Shown: one piece after another, positions 24,514 through 35,469 of the stretch
Layout: each line of letters opens with the position of its first letter
Numbering within the stretch: the first letter of the stretch is position 1
Assembly (NCBI GenBank): GCA_026874595.1
Contig: CM049313.1
Location: forward strand, 74,640,659-74,704,658
Origin: Sipunculus nudus
Lineage: Eukaryota > Annelida > Sipuncula > Golfingiida > Sipunculidae
DNA length: 64,000 nt
Direction of reading: 5' to 3'
Notes under the pieces: generated by a model
Seen by the model: only the letters and a program-made list of their open reading frames with translations
The model's database searches: none
What the model was told of the DNA's origin: nothing
Position numbers and translations under genes: made by a program

Positions 24514-25012
24514 ATTGATTCAATATGCAAGAGGATGACTTTTTCCCCCAGAGTTGCTCTTCGTAATATCTCATAAGTGTGCTTCAGTATACCTCTTGTT
24601 ACTCTCTAATTGCCATATATTAAATACAATTACAAGTTATTTTTTTTTTTGGTAAAAATTATTAGTGATATTTACAACCCCAAGGTTGTAGAAAACTGGG
24701 AAAAAAATAAAGATTAATTGTATCCGCCAATACAGAGTTTTGCGGATACTATGTGTTCAGCCGGACGCCGCCGTGTAGGTGTCCGGAGAACTCCGGGCGG
24801 AATTTTACGAAACTCGGGATTATGTTCGGGTCACATGTGAACTGCTGCGCCCCGATTTTGTTTTGACCTCTGACCTTTCCTCTCTCCAGTGCGTCCATCT
24901 GTTCGTCTGTTTTGACACATTAACCCACATATCTCGGGAACCGTTTGACCGATCCGGAAAAAAAATTGCACAAATGTAGCCCTTGGAAAGCTTTATAACA
25001 TACATAAAGAAT

Positions 25013-25581
25013 GGTGGCGCCACCTGCAACCATTTTTGCACAGCGTCCGTCTGTTCATCTGCCTTGGGATAAAATCACTCAAATCTCTGCACTGGTTTGA
25101 CTTATCTGCCTTAAATTTTGCGGGTTTATACATCTTGGATAGCTTTCTGGATTTTGCGGCAGGTGGCGCCACCTACATTTATGTTTACGCTGCACACATC
25201 CAGGCTTATATCTTGGGAACCATTTGTCCGATTGGGCCAAAATTTGCATGTGAATAGATCTCATATAGCTCTTTATCATACGCAAAACTGGTGGCGCCAC
25301 CTGCAACCATTTTGTCACAGCATCCGGTTGTTTGTCTGCCGTGGGATAAAATCACTCATATCTCGGTACTGGTTTGACTTATCTGCCTAAAATTTTGCGG
25401 GTTTATACATCATGGATAGCTTTCTTGATTTTGCGGCAGGTGGCGCCACCTACATTTATGTTTACGCTGCAGACATCCAGGCTTATATCTAAGGAATTGT
25501 TTGACCGATTGGGCCAAAATTTTACACGAGTGTAGATCTCACATAGCTCTTTATCATACGCAAAACAAAAGTGGCGCCACC
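25013..25581. repeat. Ladder of five GGTGGCGCCACC palindromes in the foldback loop
   Basis: The 12-bp palindrome (the last copy has A in the first place) occurs at 25013, 25162, 25290, 25439 and 25570, spacing 149, 128, 149 and 131 bp. Flanking sequence alternates: one type continues TGCAACCAT, the other TACATTTATG. The true unit is thus about 277-280 bp with two palindromes. A sixth, decayed copy (GGTGGCACAACC) lies near 25701. Confidence 0.85.
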
Positions 25582-28411
25582 TGCAACCATCTTTGCACAG
25601 CATCTGTTTGTCTGCCGTGGGATAAAATCACTCATATCTCGGCAGTGGTTTGACCTTTTGCATTTGTATACAACTTGATAGCTTTCTGGATTTTGTGGTA
25701 GGTGGCACAACCTACATACACATTTCGGCTGCAGACATCCATGCTAATATGCAAAACACCTCACTCTATTTCCCTTTGCCACTAAATCCATGCCTCACTT
25801 CACCCGTCCCACTCTGAATTTGGCAGATACACTAAGTCGCTTGTCGACTACCCGTATTCTAGTTAATGTTTAGCAAATAATTGGTATAATATGGATGCTG
25901 TAGACCACATGAAACACATCAAAAGTGCAAGTTATAATCAAATATCTATTTCATAAAATTAATGTTAATTATTACATGAATAATTATTACATTACTGTAA
26001 AAAAGTTAATTATTACATTAATACTATAATATTCTGTGAATATTAATAAATATATTACCTGTTAACTATATATAACCATTCAGTGTTAAATATTGAAAAT
26101 CTGACTCAAAACATCTTTCATCTGTCAATTTCAATGCTTAATATATGAGGAAATTAGATCAGATCACTATTTAAATCTCGCCTAGGCAGATTTTAAACTC
26201 TCCTAAGTAATATCAGGCAGATTTTAATCTCGCCTGGATGATACCAGAGAGATTTTAAACTCGCCTAGGCTAGATTAAAATCCTGGCCTGCTCCATGATG
26301 GATTTTAATCTCGCCTAGGCGAGATTGAGATTGTGATCTCGTCTAGGCGAGTTTAAAATCCGTCTAGCCAAGATCACTATCGCAATCTCGCCTAGGCGAG
26401 TTCACAATCGCAATCTCGTCTAGGCTAATTTAAAATCCGCCTGGATTTCAATCTCGTCTCTGACATATATTTCATATTTGGCAACTTGAATATAACGAAC
26501 GTTATGCTATTCTATTTTGGATTAGCAGCGCAGCTGAACGGTGCAATAAGCAGAGTTAGAGTCGAGATTCTGGTTCAAATACGTGAACTAAAAACCTGCC
26601 AGGTTTCTAAGGCAATCATTTGAAAGGATTAAAGACAAAACGAGCAACAAACAGCAATATATATATATACATATATATATATACATATATATTGTTACGG
26701 TGAGCATATATAGGCCAACATAACTGTCTCGTTAGTGCAGCTTGCTTTATTGGCGGATTTGTTAAAACGCAAGACTTGGGTTCCACTCGCACACAGCTTC
26801 GAATCTCGGGTCGGTTCCCTTCAGTTTAAATCTCCCCCTGCACACTGCACAGACTCAGACTCACAAGAGTTTTGCGTAGAAACGACCTCTGGCGGATGGG
26901 TGGCTCCCCCTGTAGGGAGGGTGATGAGTTATATCCGAGTTATATGAGATAAATTCTTATATCCATATTTGGGTGAACATATTTTGGGTGGACCTTAGGT
27001 TCCTCTGAGGACAAAACCATCGATTTTTATCTCCTGTCATTCCATTTTCTGTTTGCGCCAGATCTACAACATGACTGATTTTCAAAAGCTAGGCACATTA
27101 TTTCTCCGAGTTCTCAGATTTCCACCTTCTATTTATTTTTTACCTTGACCTTATTCCCCAGGCCTTATACTCAGTAGCAGATTCTCCTTAATTGTCTACT
27201 TCTAATATGGCTGATTTTCTAAAACTTACCTATAGGCAACATATTATTCATAAATGAATGATTTGCACCTTATATATATATTTGACCTGAACTCATTTCC
27301 ATGGTAGCACGTGTACGACACATTATTTGCCAGTCATACAATTGTATAGGTCTAATAGTCACAGGTAATAGATTTTCCTCATTTTCAAGCTACATAGTTT
27401 ATCGGAGTCACCCTTATTACTGCTCACTTGCTTATAACTAGGGAGGGAGGTTTTAAGACCAGGGCTTTCGGGGTTAGACGGGGTGATGGGGAAGGCGCAG
27501 GCTTCTGTTGCGAATGCTAGGGCGATCGCATACTACTAGACATCTAGTAAAAGCTGTATTTGTTGTGGTTTGATGAGAAAAATTATGCATACAATTCCAC
27601 GGCAATTTCGCTGGTGTTTCGTAAGATATATATAGAACGCTGAAAGTATTTCAGCTTTATGATCTAAGGAATTTTAAATAAGGCTGTTTTAAAGACGTTC
27701 AGGATGTCGCGACAACAAATCCTGGATGGACGCATTTAGTGGAGTATGAATTTATGTCGATAGAGGGAACTGAAACTATTAAACAAAGTCCAATCCATGT
27801 AGGTTATAACTCGAGCAAAACTGTTGTGTCAGATGCTTCGTCTCACGACCCTAGATTCAGGCCTATAGTATGCCTGTCGCACTTCATTTAGTTTTTATGT
27901 TAAAGGGACATAATCAGGAGCAATATTATTCTTATTCTTTAACACTATCAGTACAGATTTATTACGGTGGCTGATTTAGGACACAGAAAAAAAAAATATT
28001 TATCTCGTGATCTCGAGATAACATCTCGAGATCTCGACATAGAATTTCCCCCCAAAAAAAATTTTAGGAAGCAAAAAAAAAAAATTTTATGAAGCAAAAA
28101 AAAAATTTTTAGGAAGCAAAAAAAAAAAATTTTAGGAAGCAAAAAAAAAAATTTATGAAGCAAAAAAAAAATTTGGAAGCAAAAAAAAAAATTTTAGGAA
28201 GCAAAAAAAAAAAATTTGGAAGCAAAAGAAAAAAAAATTTAGGAAGAAACCCCAGCTGGAAATGGGTCTTATAACGCCACTTTGACGTATAAACATTTTA
28301 TCTACAGGCTACTTGTATACAAGGCACTTGAGCAAGTGTTAACATACAGATAAAAACATGTAACCGAGTTTCTGCCGGACGTCTTTCTATTACGATCGGT
28401 GGCAATTTTTG

Positions 28412-28432
28412 CACCCCCCCCCCCCCCCCCCG
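28412..28432. repeat. Poly-C tract, variable between duplication copies
   Basis: A run of C inside the second foldback element; the matching tract in copy B (near 39708) is shorter. A second run near 28815 is instead longer in copy B (near 40106). Confidence 0.8.
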
Positions 28433-29193
28433 ACCCATATTAGAAAAAAACGTGGATATAGACAAAGACACCGCCTTTACCCATGGCATTGGCTCATTTT
28501 TATGAAAGATTAATAGATTATGTTTACTTAGATTATGTTTATGATTACTTTCACTTCTTTAATATGTATATGCAGAGTTAGCTTGTATTACAAAGATTCT
28601 ATAAATAGGGCAGGTGAATAGCGACTTTAAGACCAAAGCAGAGCATTTTGCTGAAGAAAAATCATGATGAGAGATGATCGAAATTTTAAACCGTTTATTT
28701 ATGAATATAAAACATTTATGAAGATAGGTTGATTAAATTAATCTGAGCTATAGTAAGAGCTATAGTGGATCAAGACTTGGGCTTTAGGGGCTGAGGCAAC
28801 GCCCCTTCCCGACCCCCCCCCCCCCCTCCCAGCGTACCTACCCGAAAACACAGTAATCAGCTTTAGCATATTTTTTTTATGATGGTCTAATACATGTTCC
28901 ATAAAACAACACACCATTTCAATAAAACAAAAGCTGAAAGAAATTGCACAAAAAGCGTGTTTCTATATGAAGCTCATATTTCTTTGTATTCTTAAAATAA
29001 TAAGGTACCCACAATGCATGCATGCAGACCTAAACATTTCTATTTGAGTGATTTATCAGACATGGCTCCGAATCCGCCGTTCAGGTAGAATGTTTCAGAT
29101 TCTTTAGGCTTTGACATCTTCCTTACGGATATTAAATATTGAATTTATGTTGAACTTTTCTTCAAATCGCCTTATCTCAGGGGATATACAAAT

Positions 29194-29427
29194 TTGATTG
29201 ATTTTAAATTAAATATATTGTATTACCGTTCAGTTAAACACAGTATACATGGTCTTTGTTTTATAATTGCACTAGTAAGCACTCTTCACGTATACTGTCC
29301 CCATAAGGTTGCTTTGTTTTATGTCAATTCAGCTTCGAATGGTTCGTATAAGTGTGACATTTTATCTGGAGATCTCGAAAGATACTTTTTTTTTTTGCTT
29401 CCTAAAATTTTTTTTTTTCGTTTCTAA
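29194..29427. other. Core of the second foldback element, no credible gene
   Basis: The open frame here runs into the poly-T array and has no domain; I list the stretch only to say that the core (about 28250-29360) appears non-coding. Confidence 0.4.
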
Positions 29428-30992
29428 AATTTTTTTTTTTGCTTCCTAAAAATTTTTTTTTTTTGCTTTCTAAATTTTTTTTTTTTTGCTTCCTAAAATT
29501 TTTATTTTTTGCTTCCTAAAATTTTTTTTTTTTGCTTCCTAAAATTTTTTTTTTGCTTCCTAAAAATTTTTTTTTTTGCTTCCTAAAATTTTTTTTTTTT
29601 TGCTTCCTAAAAATTTTTTTTTTTTGCTTCCTAAATTTTTTTTTTTGCGAAATTCTATGTCGAGATCTCGAGTTAAATATTTTTTTTTTCTGTGTCCTAA
29701 ATCAGCCACCGTAGATTTATACAAAAGCTTGCCAGCAAAACCATTCCAGCACACAGTCTCATTTCCTCGCATACGACTATTTAACACCTTGTTATAGCCC
29801 TGCGTGTTGGTAAAACAGTCTGTTTATGACAACAAGGCCGCGTAACCGGAGTCCAATTAAGAGGGGAACACACTGTATTTCAGCTAGGCAGAACATGTAC
29901 CTTTTTTTTAGCAAAGTCAGTCAAGCATCGGCACGTGTTGTGGCTCCACGCAGCACACGGCCCGATGCACTGTGTTTATGTTTACACCTGCGATCGCGTC
30001 CGGATCAATGTTTTTAAGACTCGTTTAAAGGAGTAAGCAAGCGGTTTCAGGGCAATTTTTGACAAATACAGATTAATTTTAAAGGGAAGAAACTATTTTT
30101 CGTGTTAACTCATCATGCTTTATAGGTGATTGGGCCTCTTTAATGGAGTATAGGAAATAGATTTATATAATGTTTTATATCCATTTCTTTATCGACAACC
30201 CATATGATGGATATGTATAACAAGTCACTTTCAAAACTAGAATGAGAATACATTATCTACTTAATGTAGATTGTGCATCTTAAATTAATCAAGAACTTGG
30301 TTAAGGCTGGAAATCATCACATGGACTAAGATTATGTTATTAATTAGAGTATGTAAACTTTGATACACTTCAGAGCTACAAATGTACGGCAGGTTTATAT
30401 AATATGTGTAATTTGAACGAGTTAACATGACTGAATCCGTGTAGGTGTAAACGGGAGACGAGAAAGCTATTTCCTCAATTAAGCTGCTCTAAAAACTACT
30501 GTTTCGAATACTTTTTTTAATAGGGAAAGTTGTCTTTTCTTAATGAACATGGCATTTCTCCGTGTCGGAAACTATTAATCTGGTGTAACTAGGACCAGGT
30601 TAGTCATATTTGTTCTGTATGTAATGTCATAATCTGGGTTTTTCGCTTTCCACACTTTTGAATCCAATCAAATCAATCTTAATTGTAAACCGCCAATCAT
30701 CTGACAAGCACAACATTTGCATATATAATTTTGCACAGCGCTGCCAAACAGAACACGTGTATAGCCTGTTCCAGTACCTACGTCGGCAAGTTTTCCGAGA
30801 TATTTTTTTGTACAAAGGAGACCGTATAAAAAGTTCTATGGCCAAAGGTTGCACGAGCCATTTCTCCGACTACCGATGGAATAATAATGTCTTACCTGAT
30901 ACGTAATTTGTACGAGACAAATAATCCGAAATACAAGACAGTTAACAATAACTGCGATATATTCAACAATGGTGAACAGCGATTCTGGTTCA

Positions 30993-31040
30993 TGACGTCA
31001 GTCAATACGACGTCATACGTCATCGACCTTTGTGACGTCA
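30993..31040. promoter_or_regulatory. Cluster of four CRE-like sites (copy A)
   Basis: TGACGTCA at 30993-31000, GACGTCAT at 31009, TACGTCAT at 31016 and TGACGTCA at 31033-31040 lie within 48 bp. TGACGTCA is the palindromic CREB/ATF binding site. Another lies at 31834-31841 after the candidate exon. The orientation and target gene are unknown. Confidence 0.4.
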
Positions 31041-31710
31041 TTATTGTCTTGTAAACATCTCTCGTAACCATGGGCATGGAAGACCTTCTGTGTAGGATTG
31101 ATTTGCGGGTTCATTATAATAATTAGGTTAATAGGGCTAAGCATATGGGCTGTGGTGGATGGATATATGTTATTACGCAGGTTAAACAGACGTTACGTCT
31201 CCTGAAAACGGGTAATTATTCGTGTTATAATATGTATCTTGTGATGTCGTAAGGCGTATTAATATTCATGAAAGGTGACTGTCCTTTAACCGGAAAATCA
31301 TACATATTTCTTTCAACGTCTGTCACCTATTTTCTTAAAAGCAGAGGCAGATGTAGTTATTTGGTGTGGTACAACATCTAGTTGACAAAGGCGTTTATAA
31401 TGACAGAACCGTTTGTCATCCTGGGGAAGGATTATCACGGAGTTCATTTAAACTCTTTGCTCTATCTATATAAACTCTTTAGGATTACTTTTGTTTTGTA
31501 AAATAACGTAGGTCGACATGAAGTATATCGGTGTTATAGTCGGGATGAATAAAAAAATCTCCACGGAAAAAAAATAACCCTTAAGTTGACCAAAAGAGTT
31601 CATTGCATAGCTCATATCAAACTTTTTCAAACTTTTCCCCTCTATCCTTATATCATGTACTTATATCATGATGATGTCTGTAGTTGTAGTTCTCTTCTAT
31701 TGTCCGACAG

Positions 31711-31829
31711 GTGTCAGTATTGTGCCTGGGGCTGGTGCTTCACACGCAAGGGAGGCGTACATGGAATGCATCGACCGTCCCGAAAGTATATATCTATCCA
31801 ACAGCTGTAAACGCCTTCTAGCATTGTAA
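31711..31829 (+). CDS. Candidate terminal exon in the 8-kb unit (unit 1, copy A)
   Basis: After TATTGTCCGACAG the frame reads 38 codons to TAA, with the core GAGASHAREAYMECIDRPES. The homologous stretch at 61012-61126 gives ASHTREADIEFIDRP in the matching frame. Over the 15 codons shared, about seven of ten differences are at third positions, which points to past protein-level selection. A splice-acceptor-like AG precedes both. The family is unknown and upstream exons were not found. Confidence 0.35.
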
Positions 31830-32442
31830 TACTGATGACGTCACAACCCTCTTGTTCCCATGATTAGCTGAACATTTATATCTTGGTACTCTTAATATTT
31901 TAAAACAATTTTTCTTGGTCGAACTCAGTGAAAACCAGACATGAAAACATGACTCACAGCCTGTATAATTATTCCATCTCTTCGCTTGATTCCTAGCTCC
32001 TGGCTATATAGTTAAAAGGTCTTCAACAATTAACAAAAAAAGATTAAATAATGAAATAATGTTTTTCTCTTTGTGCATAAGAGACTGTACATTTGTCAAT
32101 GTTCCTTGATGACAATCCTTAATCCGGATTCTGTGTTTGATCCATGACAAAAACTAATCGATTCTTCACTAGCCCATTCTGAAATGCCCTTAAAGTGTTA
32201 TGATATTTATGTTTAAATTTTAAGGCTTATATTTAAATTACCCGTTGAGCAGGTAAAGTGTGAAAATAAGGGAACTCAACCTTCGAGCTCCAAGAACCTC
32301 GTTTACTGAGAAAATGTCAGAAGCCGCATCCCTTCCTCTAAATGAGAACAACTTCTCAAAATATGACTTTTGACAAAACCCTCTCCCTGAATATAAGATT
32401 TTACTTCACCTACCACATATTACGTAATATGTTTTAATTATA

Positions 32443-32446
32443 TCTA
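32443..32446. repeat. Target site duplication TCTA (copy A)
   Basis: TCTA precedes the TGTGGGAGG end of the LTR. It is the duplicated copy of 43741-43744, which pairs with 53934-53937. Confidence 0.8.
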
Positions 32447-34373
32447 TGTGGGAGGACTCAAGTTCGACAATGACGACAACACATCAAGGATGTATCAGAG
32501 TTTTATTCCCGCACAAGAAAACCCTAAAATATACAAAATAAAATTCTTTAATAAACAATGCCAGAGCATTACTGCTCAAAATAAATATCCTTGTTTACAT
32601 GACATAGTACTTTTGTATTTAGCGTCTTTCTTTAAGTCATTTAATTAGTTATCATCCATTATTGTCTTGCCTGGTTAAGACCTGATGTTCCGTCAGCGAG
32701 TTTAATCTGCTGAATACTGTTCCATTGATTGTGTTGCAGATGACTCTAATTACAAGTATATAAGAGCTTTATACAGTGTTGATAAAACTAAAGCAGACAT
32801 GTGGACCCTTATATTACAAAGTTAAAGTTAGAAATAATAGTACAGTGTACTGTTTCAGATTAGGTGCCACTTGAGTTAAATGCAGGTCCATTATAGTATC
32901 CATCTGACAGTTAAACAGAATTAATAATATTAGATTCTACACATAAAGGTCTTACATGATAAAGAGCAAATTTACAATGACCACACTGAACATATTGGTA
33001 GAAATGTTACAGTATACTGTTTGATGTTACAAATACAAAACGTAATGACGGGTTCTAAATGCTGGGCTCCTCCATGGGCAATACACATCCAGGGTTAGCA
33101 ACACATGTACATATGTCAGTGTAACCTACAAACCAAACAAGGGAAATTCTCTGTAACCATACATATACCCCAAACAGAAAGCTCATGGGGTAGGAACTGA
33201 TCAGATCCCTACTGCTAACTGCTAGGAATTACCATAGAAATTTCACCGAGAAATTTGGCCCATGACTTGTGTTTTCCATTGTAGCATTTACCCAAAACAT
33301 CAGTGGCTCATGTCAAAACAGAGTTTACTACTACCCCTTGGTCAAATAGCTAGCACACTGATGGTCTTCTATCACAAAAATAACAAACAATGATAAAAAA
33401 TACTAATGAATACCCGTGTGTGTATGTAGGTATTGGTAAGCTTGCCCCAGTATATATATTTATATCAAACAAACATTAGTCTACATATAACCTCCTTCAA
33501 TGAACAAACATCATTCTGAACATAACCTCCTTCAGTGAACAAACATCATTCTGAACATAACCTCCTTCCTGCTTCTTTATATCACAGAGACCATTAACAT
33601 TGGCAGTTCATAGTATAACATGAATGGCACACATACTTCATTGCAACATTCAATTTCCAGCTTAAAATGCTTGTCAGAGTGGTATTAATACAAAAAAAAA
33701 AATAATCTGATACCGCTATGATCATCGTTTCATGACTTTGCAAGGACATTACAGCGTTATGTATATATATATATAAATCTAAAAATTTAAAAGACACACT
33801 CTACATACCTGGGATCAACAATAAACATATGTATACCTGCAGATAAATTCTCAGTACACAGGTTGAGTAAGCAAAGAAATACTGTCTGTGACAAGATTGT
33901 TCTGGAATGAGCACAAATACAGGGACACATAAGCCTAAGCTAGAACGGACCAATCTGTAAGAAACCTATTTCACAATAAAACAAGTATATCTTAGCCCTT
34001 ACGTTCACAAGCAGAGGTGTGGACCATCCTGAGCAAGTATCAAAATGAAGGCTGGACACAAACAGGCACAAAATACGGTCTGGAACCTCAAACTAAGAAG
34101 TTTGTACCAGCCAGCGTTCGCCTTCCCGTTTGCGCCATCTAGTTTGCGTGTCGTCATTTCCGTTCCGAACAAACTGTAAACATGTCTCCGGAATCACCCG
34201 AGTGAGTGAATCGTAAACAAATCTCCGGATTCACCCGATTGACACCCAGTCACAAAAACATAACTACATAGAGCTCAAGCTTTAGTATGACTAGCATTAT
34301 CAAAATCTTTATCAAGTGAACATTATTTCAGCTCCGTTATATTCTGGCAACTACTGACTCCAGTCTTGCAACA
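32447..34373 (-). mobile_element. 3' LTR of Ty3/Gypsy element (duplication copy A), 1927 bp
   Basis: Identical in span to 43745-45671. On the coding (minus) strand it runs TGTTGC...CCCACA, with TG and CA ends. It belongs to the truncated retrotransposon left by the tandem duplication. Confidence 0.85.
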
Positions 34374-34929
34374 CATGCCACCCCGTGTACTTTGGCACGT
34401 CCTCGTGTCAAGAAATAGTACCTTTATGAACACAACGTAGTGGGAATCGAACCTTCCTTACGTCTAAATTGTCCAAAAACTATAAGAATAAGACCCTTCT
34501 TTCTTACAAAACATCAACGGGATATTCTTCTTAACACAAAATTACCCAGGACTGAAACAATCTTTTGTGTATCCAGAAACAAAGAAACTGGCAGACCTAA
34601 TTGGATGCATAATACATGTACTAGGCATACACGGCAACCCTATGTGGGATATTTAACCCCACTCTAACATGCATGATACATCTAGCTAACAAGTTTTACA
34701 ATCACCATGTTGTGACAGGTTTTCAACAAATCTTAAAACAAAGCCAGTGTATTCTACATGGCAAACTGATAAACCCATTGTAAACTTAGCAGGTGAATCA
34801 TAACTTACATGAACTAGTGTCTACCACACGACACGGTCCCAACTACATATATGATTAATAATTAGCAAGGGAATAATGTATGTCAGCCTCTTACCCTAAG
34901 TTAACATCAAGTCCTCCTTATCGGTGAGT
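34374..34929 (-). other. Untranslated region between pol and 3' LTR (copy A)
   Basis: No env-like or other supportable frame. The plus-strand frame at 34440-34667 is broken in copy B by a one-base difference and is not counted as a gene. Confidence 0.6.
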
Positions 34930-35439
34930 TTAAACATAAGTTGGTCCTATATTGGTAATACGTTGGTACATCATTCTTGGCACTTCTGTTATTGGTTTTG
35001 GCCAATGGCTAATATTTGAGTGCTGACCAGCATTCACACGTTGCGGACGTCTGTGGTCATGGTAATCCGGTTCCTCTTGGGGTTCCGGCTGCCCATGAAG
35101 CTCTCTCATAACTCCTTGGGGTCGCCCTTGTGCATCAGACTGAGGAGGGATCTCAATTAACAGATAATCATCTGTCTCGCTGTCCGAACTATCTGTGTCT
35201 CTAACATATGATTGTTTCTCTGTGAGGTGCGGTTGCCTCCTTTCCTGAGGTTCAGTTTGCAATTCGGATGGGCCTGGGTAAAGTCTCAGTTCAGCACGAT
35301 TTACCCACTTGCTCCGATCTCCTTTAACAGGTTTGACTTCGTACACGTCTCTTTCGGGAAGTCGACTTACAACCTTCCATACATCTGGTTGGTAAGCATC
35401 TTGAATCTTCTGCCTCCCCCTGTGGGTTCTATCTATCAC
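34930..35439 (-). CDS. Pol C-terminal GPY/F-type region (copy A)
   Basis: 169 codons ending in TAA, in the same frame as the upstream integrase and separated from it only by one TAG (35470-35472). It shows IQDAYQPDVWKVVSRLP and YEVKPVKGDRSKWVNRAELR, the GPY/F module found after Ty3/Gypsy integrases, then an acidic/proline-rich tail. Confidence 0.8.
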   Translation of the reverse strand: MIDRTHRGRQKIQDAYQPDVWKVVSRLPERDVYEVKPVKGDRSKWVNRAELRLYPGPSELQTEPQERRQPHLTEKQSYVRDTDSSDSETDDYLLIEIPPQSDAQGRPQGVMRELHGQPEPQEEPDYHDHRRPQRVNAGQHSNISHWPKPITEVPRMMYQRITNIGPTYV

Positions 35440-35469
35440 TAAAACTTCTTGACCTACCGAAAGTGGAGC

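Larger units (their letters stand above)
23465..26466. mobile_element. 3.0-kb foldback transposon with long palindrome-rich inverted arms
   Basis: The left arm (23465-about 24060) and right arm (about 25925-26466) are inverted copies: the left begins ATGTCATAGACGAGAGTGAA and the right ends with the inverse of ATGTCAGAGACGAGATTGAA. A 6-bp direct repeat ATATTT flanks both ends; it is low complexity, so the target duplication is tentative. The arms are not simple: they contain repeated variants of the palindrome CTCGCCTAGGCGAG set in ATTTTAAA spacers, followed inward by AT-rich sequence. The left arm carries its AT-rich inner part twice (about 23849 and 23966). The loop has no transposase frame, so mobility would depend on another element. 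The right arm was copied by the later duplication (37156-37761). Confidence 0.75.
27963..29713. mobile_element. Second foldback element, 1.75 kb, 7-bp target duplication (copy A)
   Basis: The inverted ends are TACGGTGGCTGATTTAGGAC and its inverse, flanked by GATTTAT on both sides (27956-27962 and 29714-29720). Inside each end lies GAGATCTCGACATAGAATTTC, then an array of about 20-24-bp units: TTTTAGGAAGC plus an A tract on the left (28045-28245), and the inverse GCTTCCTAAAA plus a T tract on the right (29375-29645). The centre holds no recognisable transposase. Peptides rich in Phe or Lys from this region are translated homopolymer tracts, not genes. Confidence 0.8.
26500..32446. repeat. Old ~8-kb tandem unit 1, left part
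   Basis: Blocks at 26520-27950 (without an extra stretch near 26840-27590) and 30290-32100 match 55914-56640 and 59970-61370 in the same order and orientation at perhaps 70-80% identity by eye. Examples are GCAAAACTGTTGTGTCAGAT at 27817 and 56514 and AATCTGGTGTAACTAGG at 30577 and 60300. Unit 1 is interrupted at 32446 by the retrotransposon and resumes at 53938. Confidence 0.7.

Noticed and set aside
26735-26947. 70-codon plus-strand frame repeated at 38030-38242
   Set aside because: The second copy is only the segmental duplication; the homologous region of unit 2 is not open and no domain is visible.
29385-29797. Phe/Leu-rich and Lys-rich open frames in the foldback arms (also near 27948-28163, 39243-39458 and 40690-41095)
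   Set aside because: They are translations of poly-T or poly-A tracts in the 20-24-bp units and have no domain.
34440-34667. Possible small gene between pol and the 3' LTR
   Set aside because: A one-base difference between the duplication copies changes its end, there is no domain, and it is antisense to the element.
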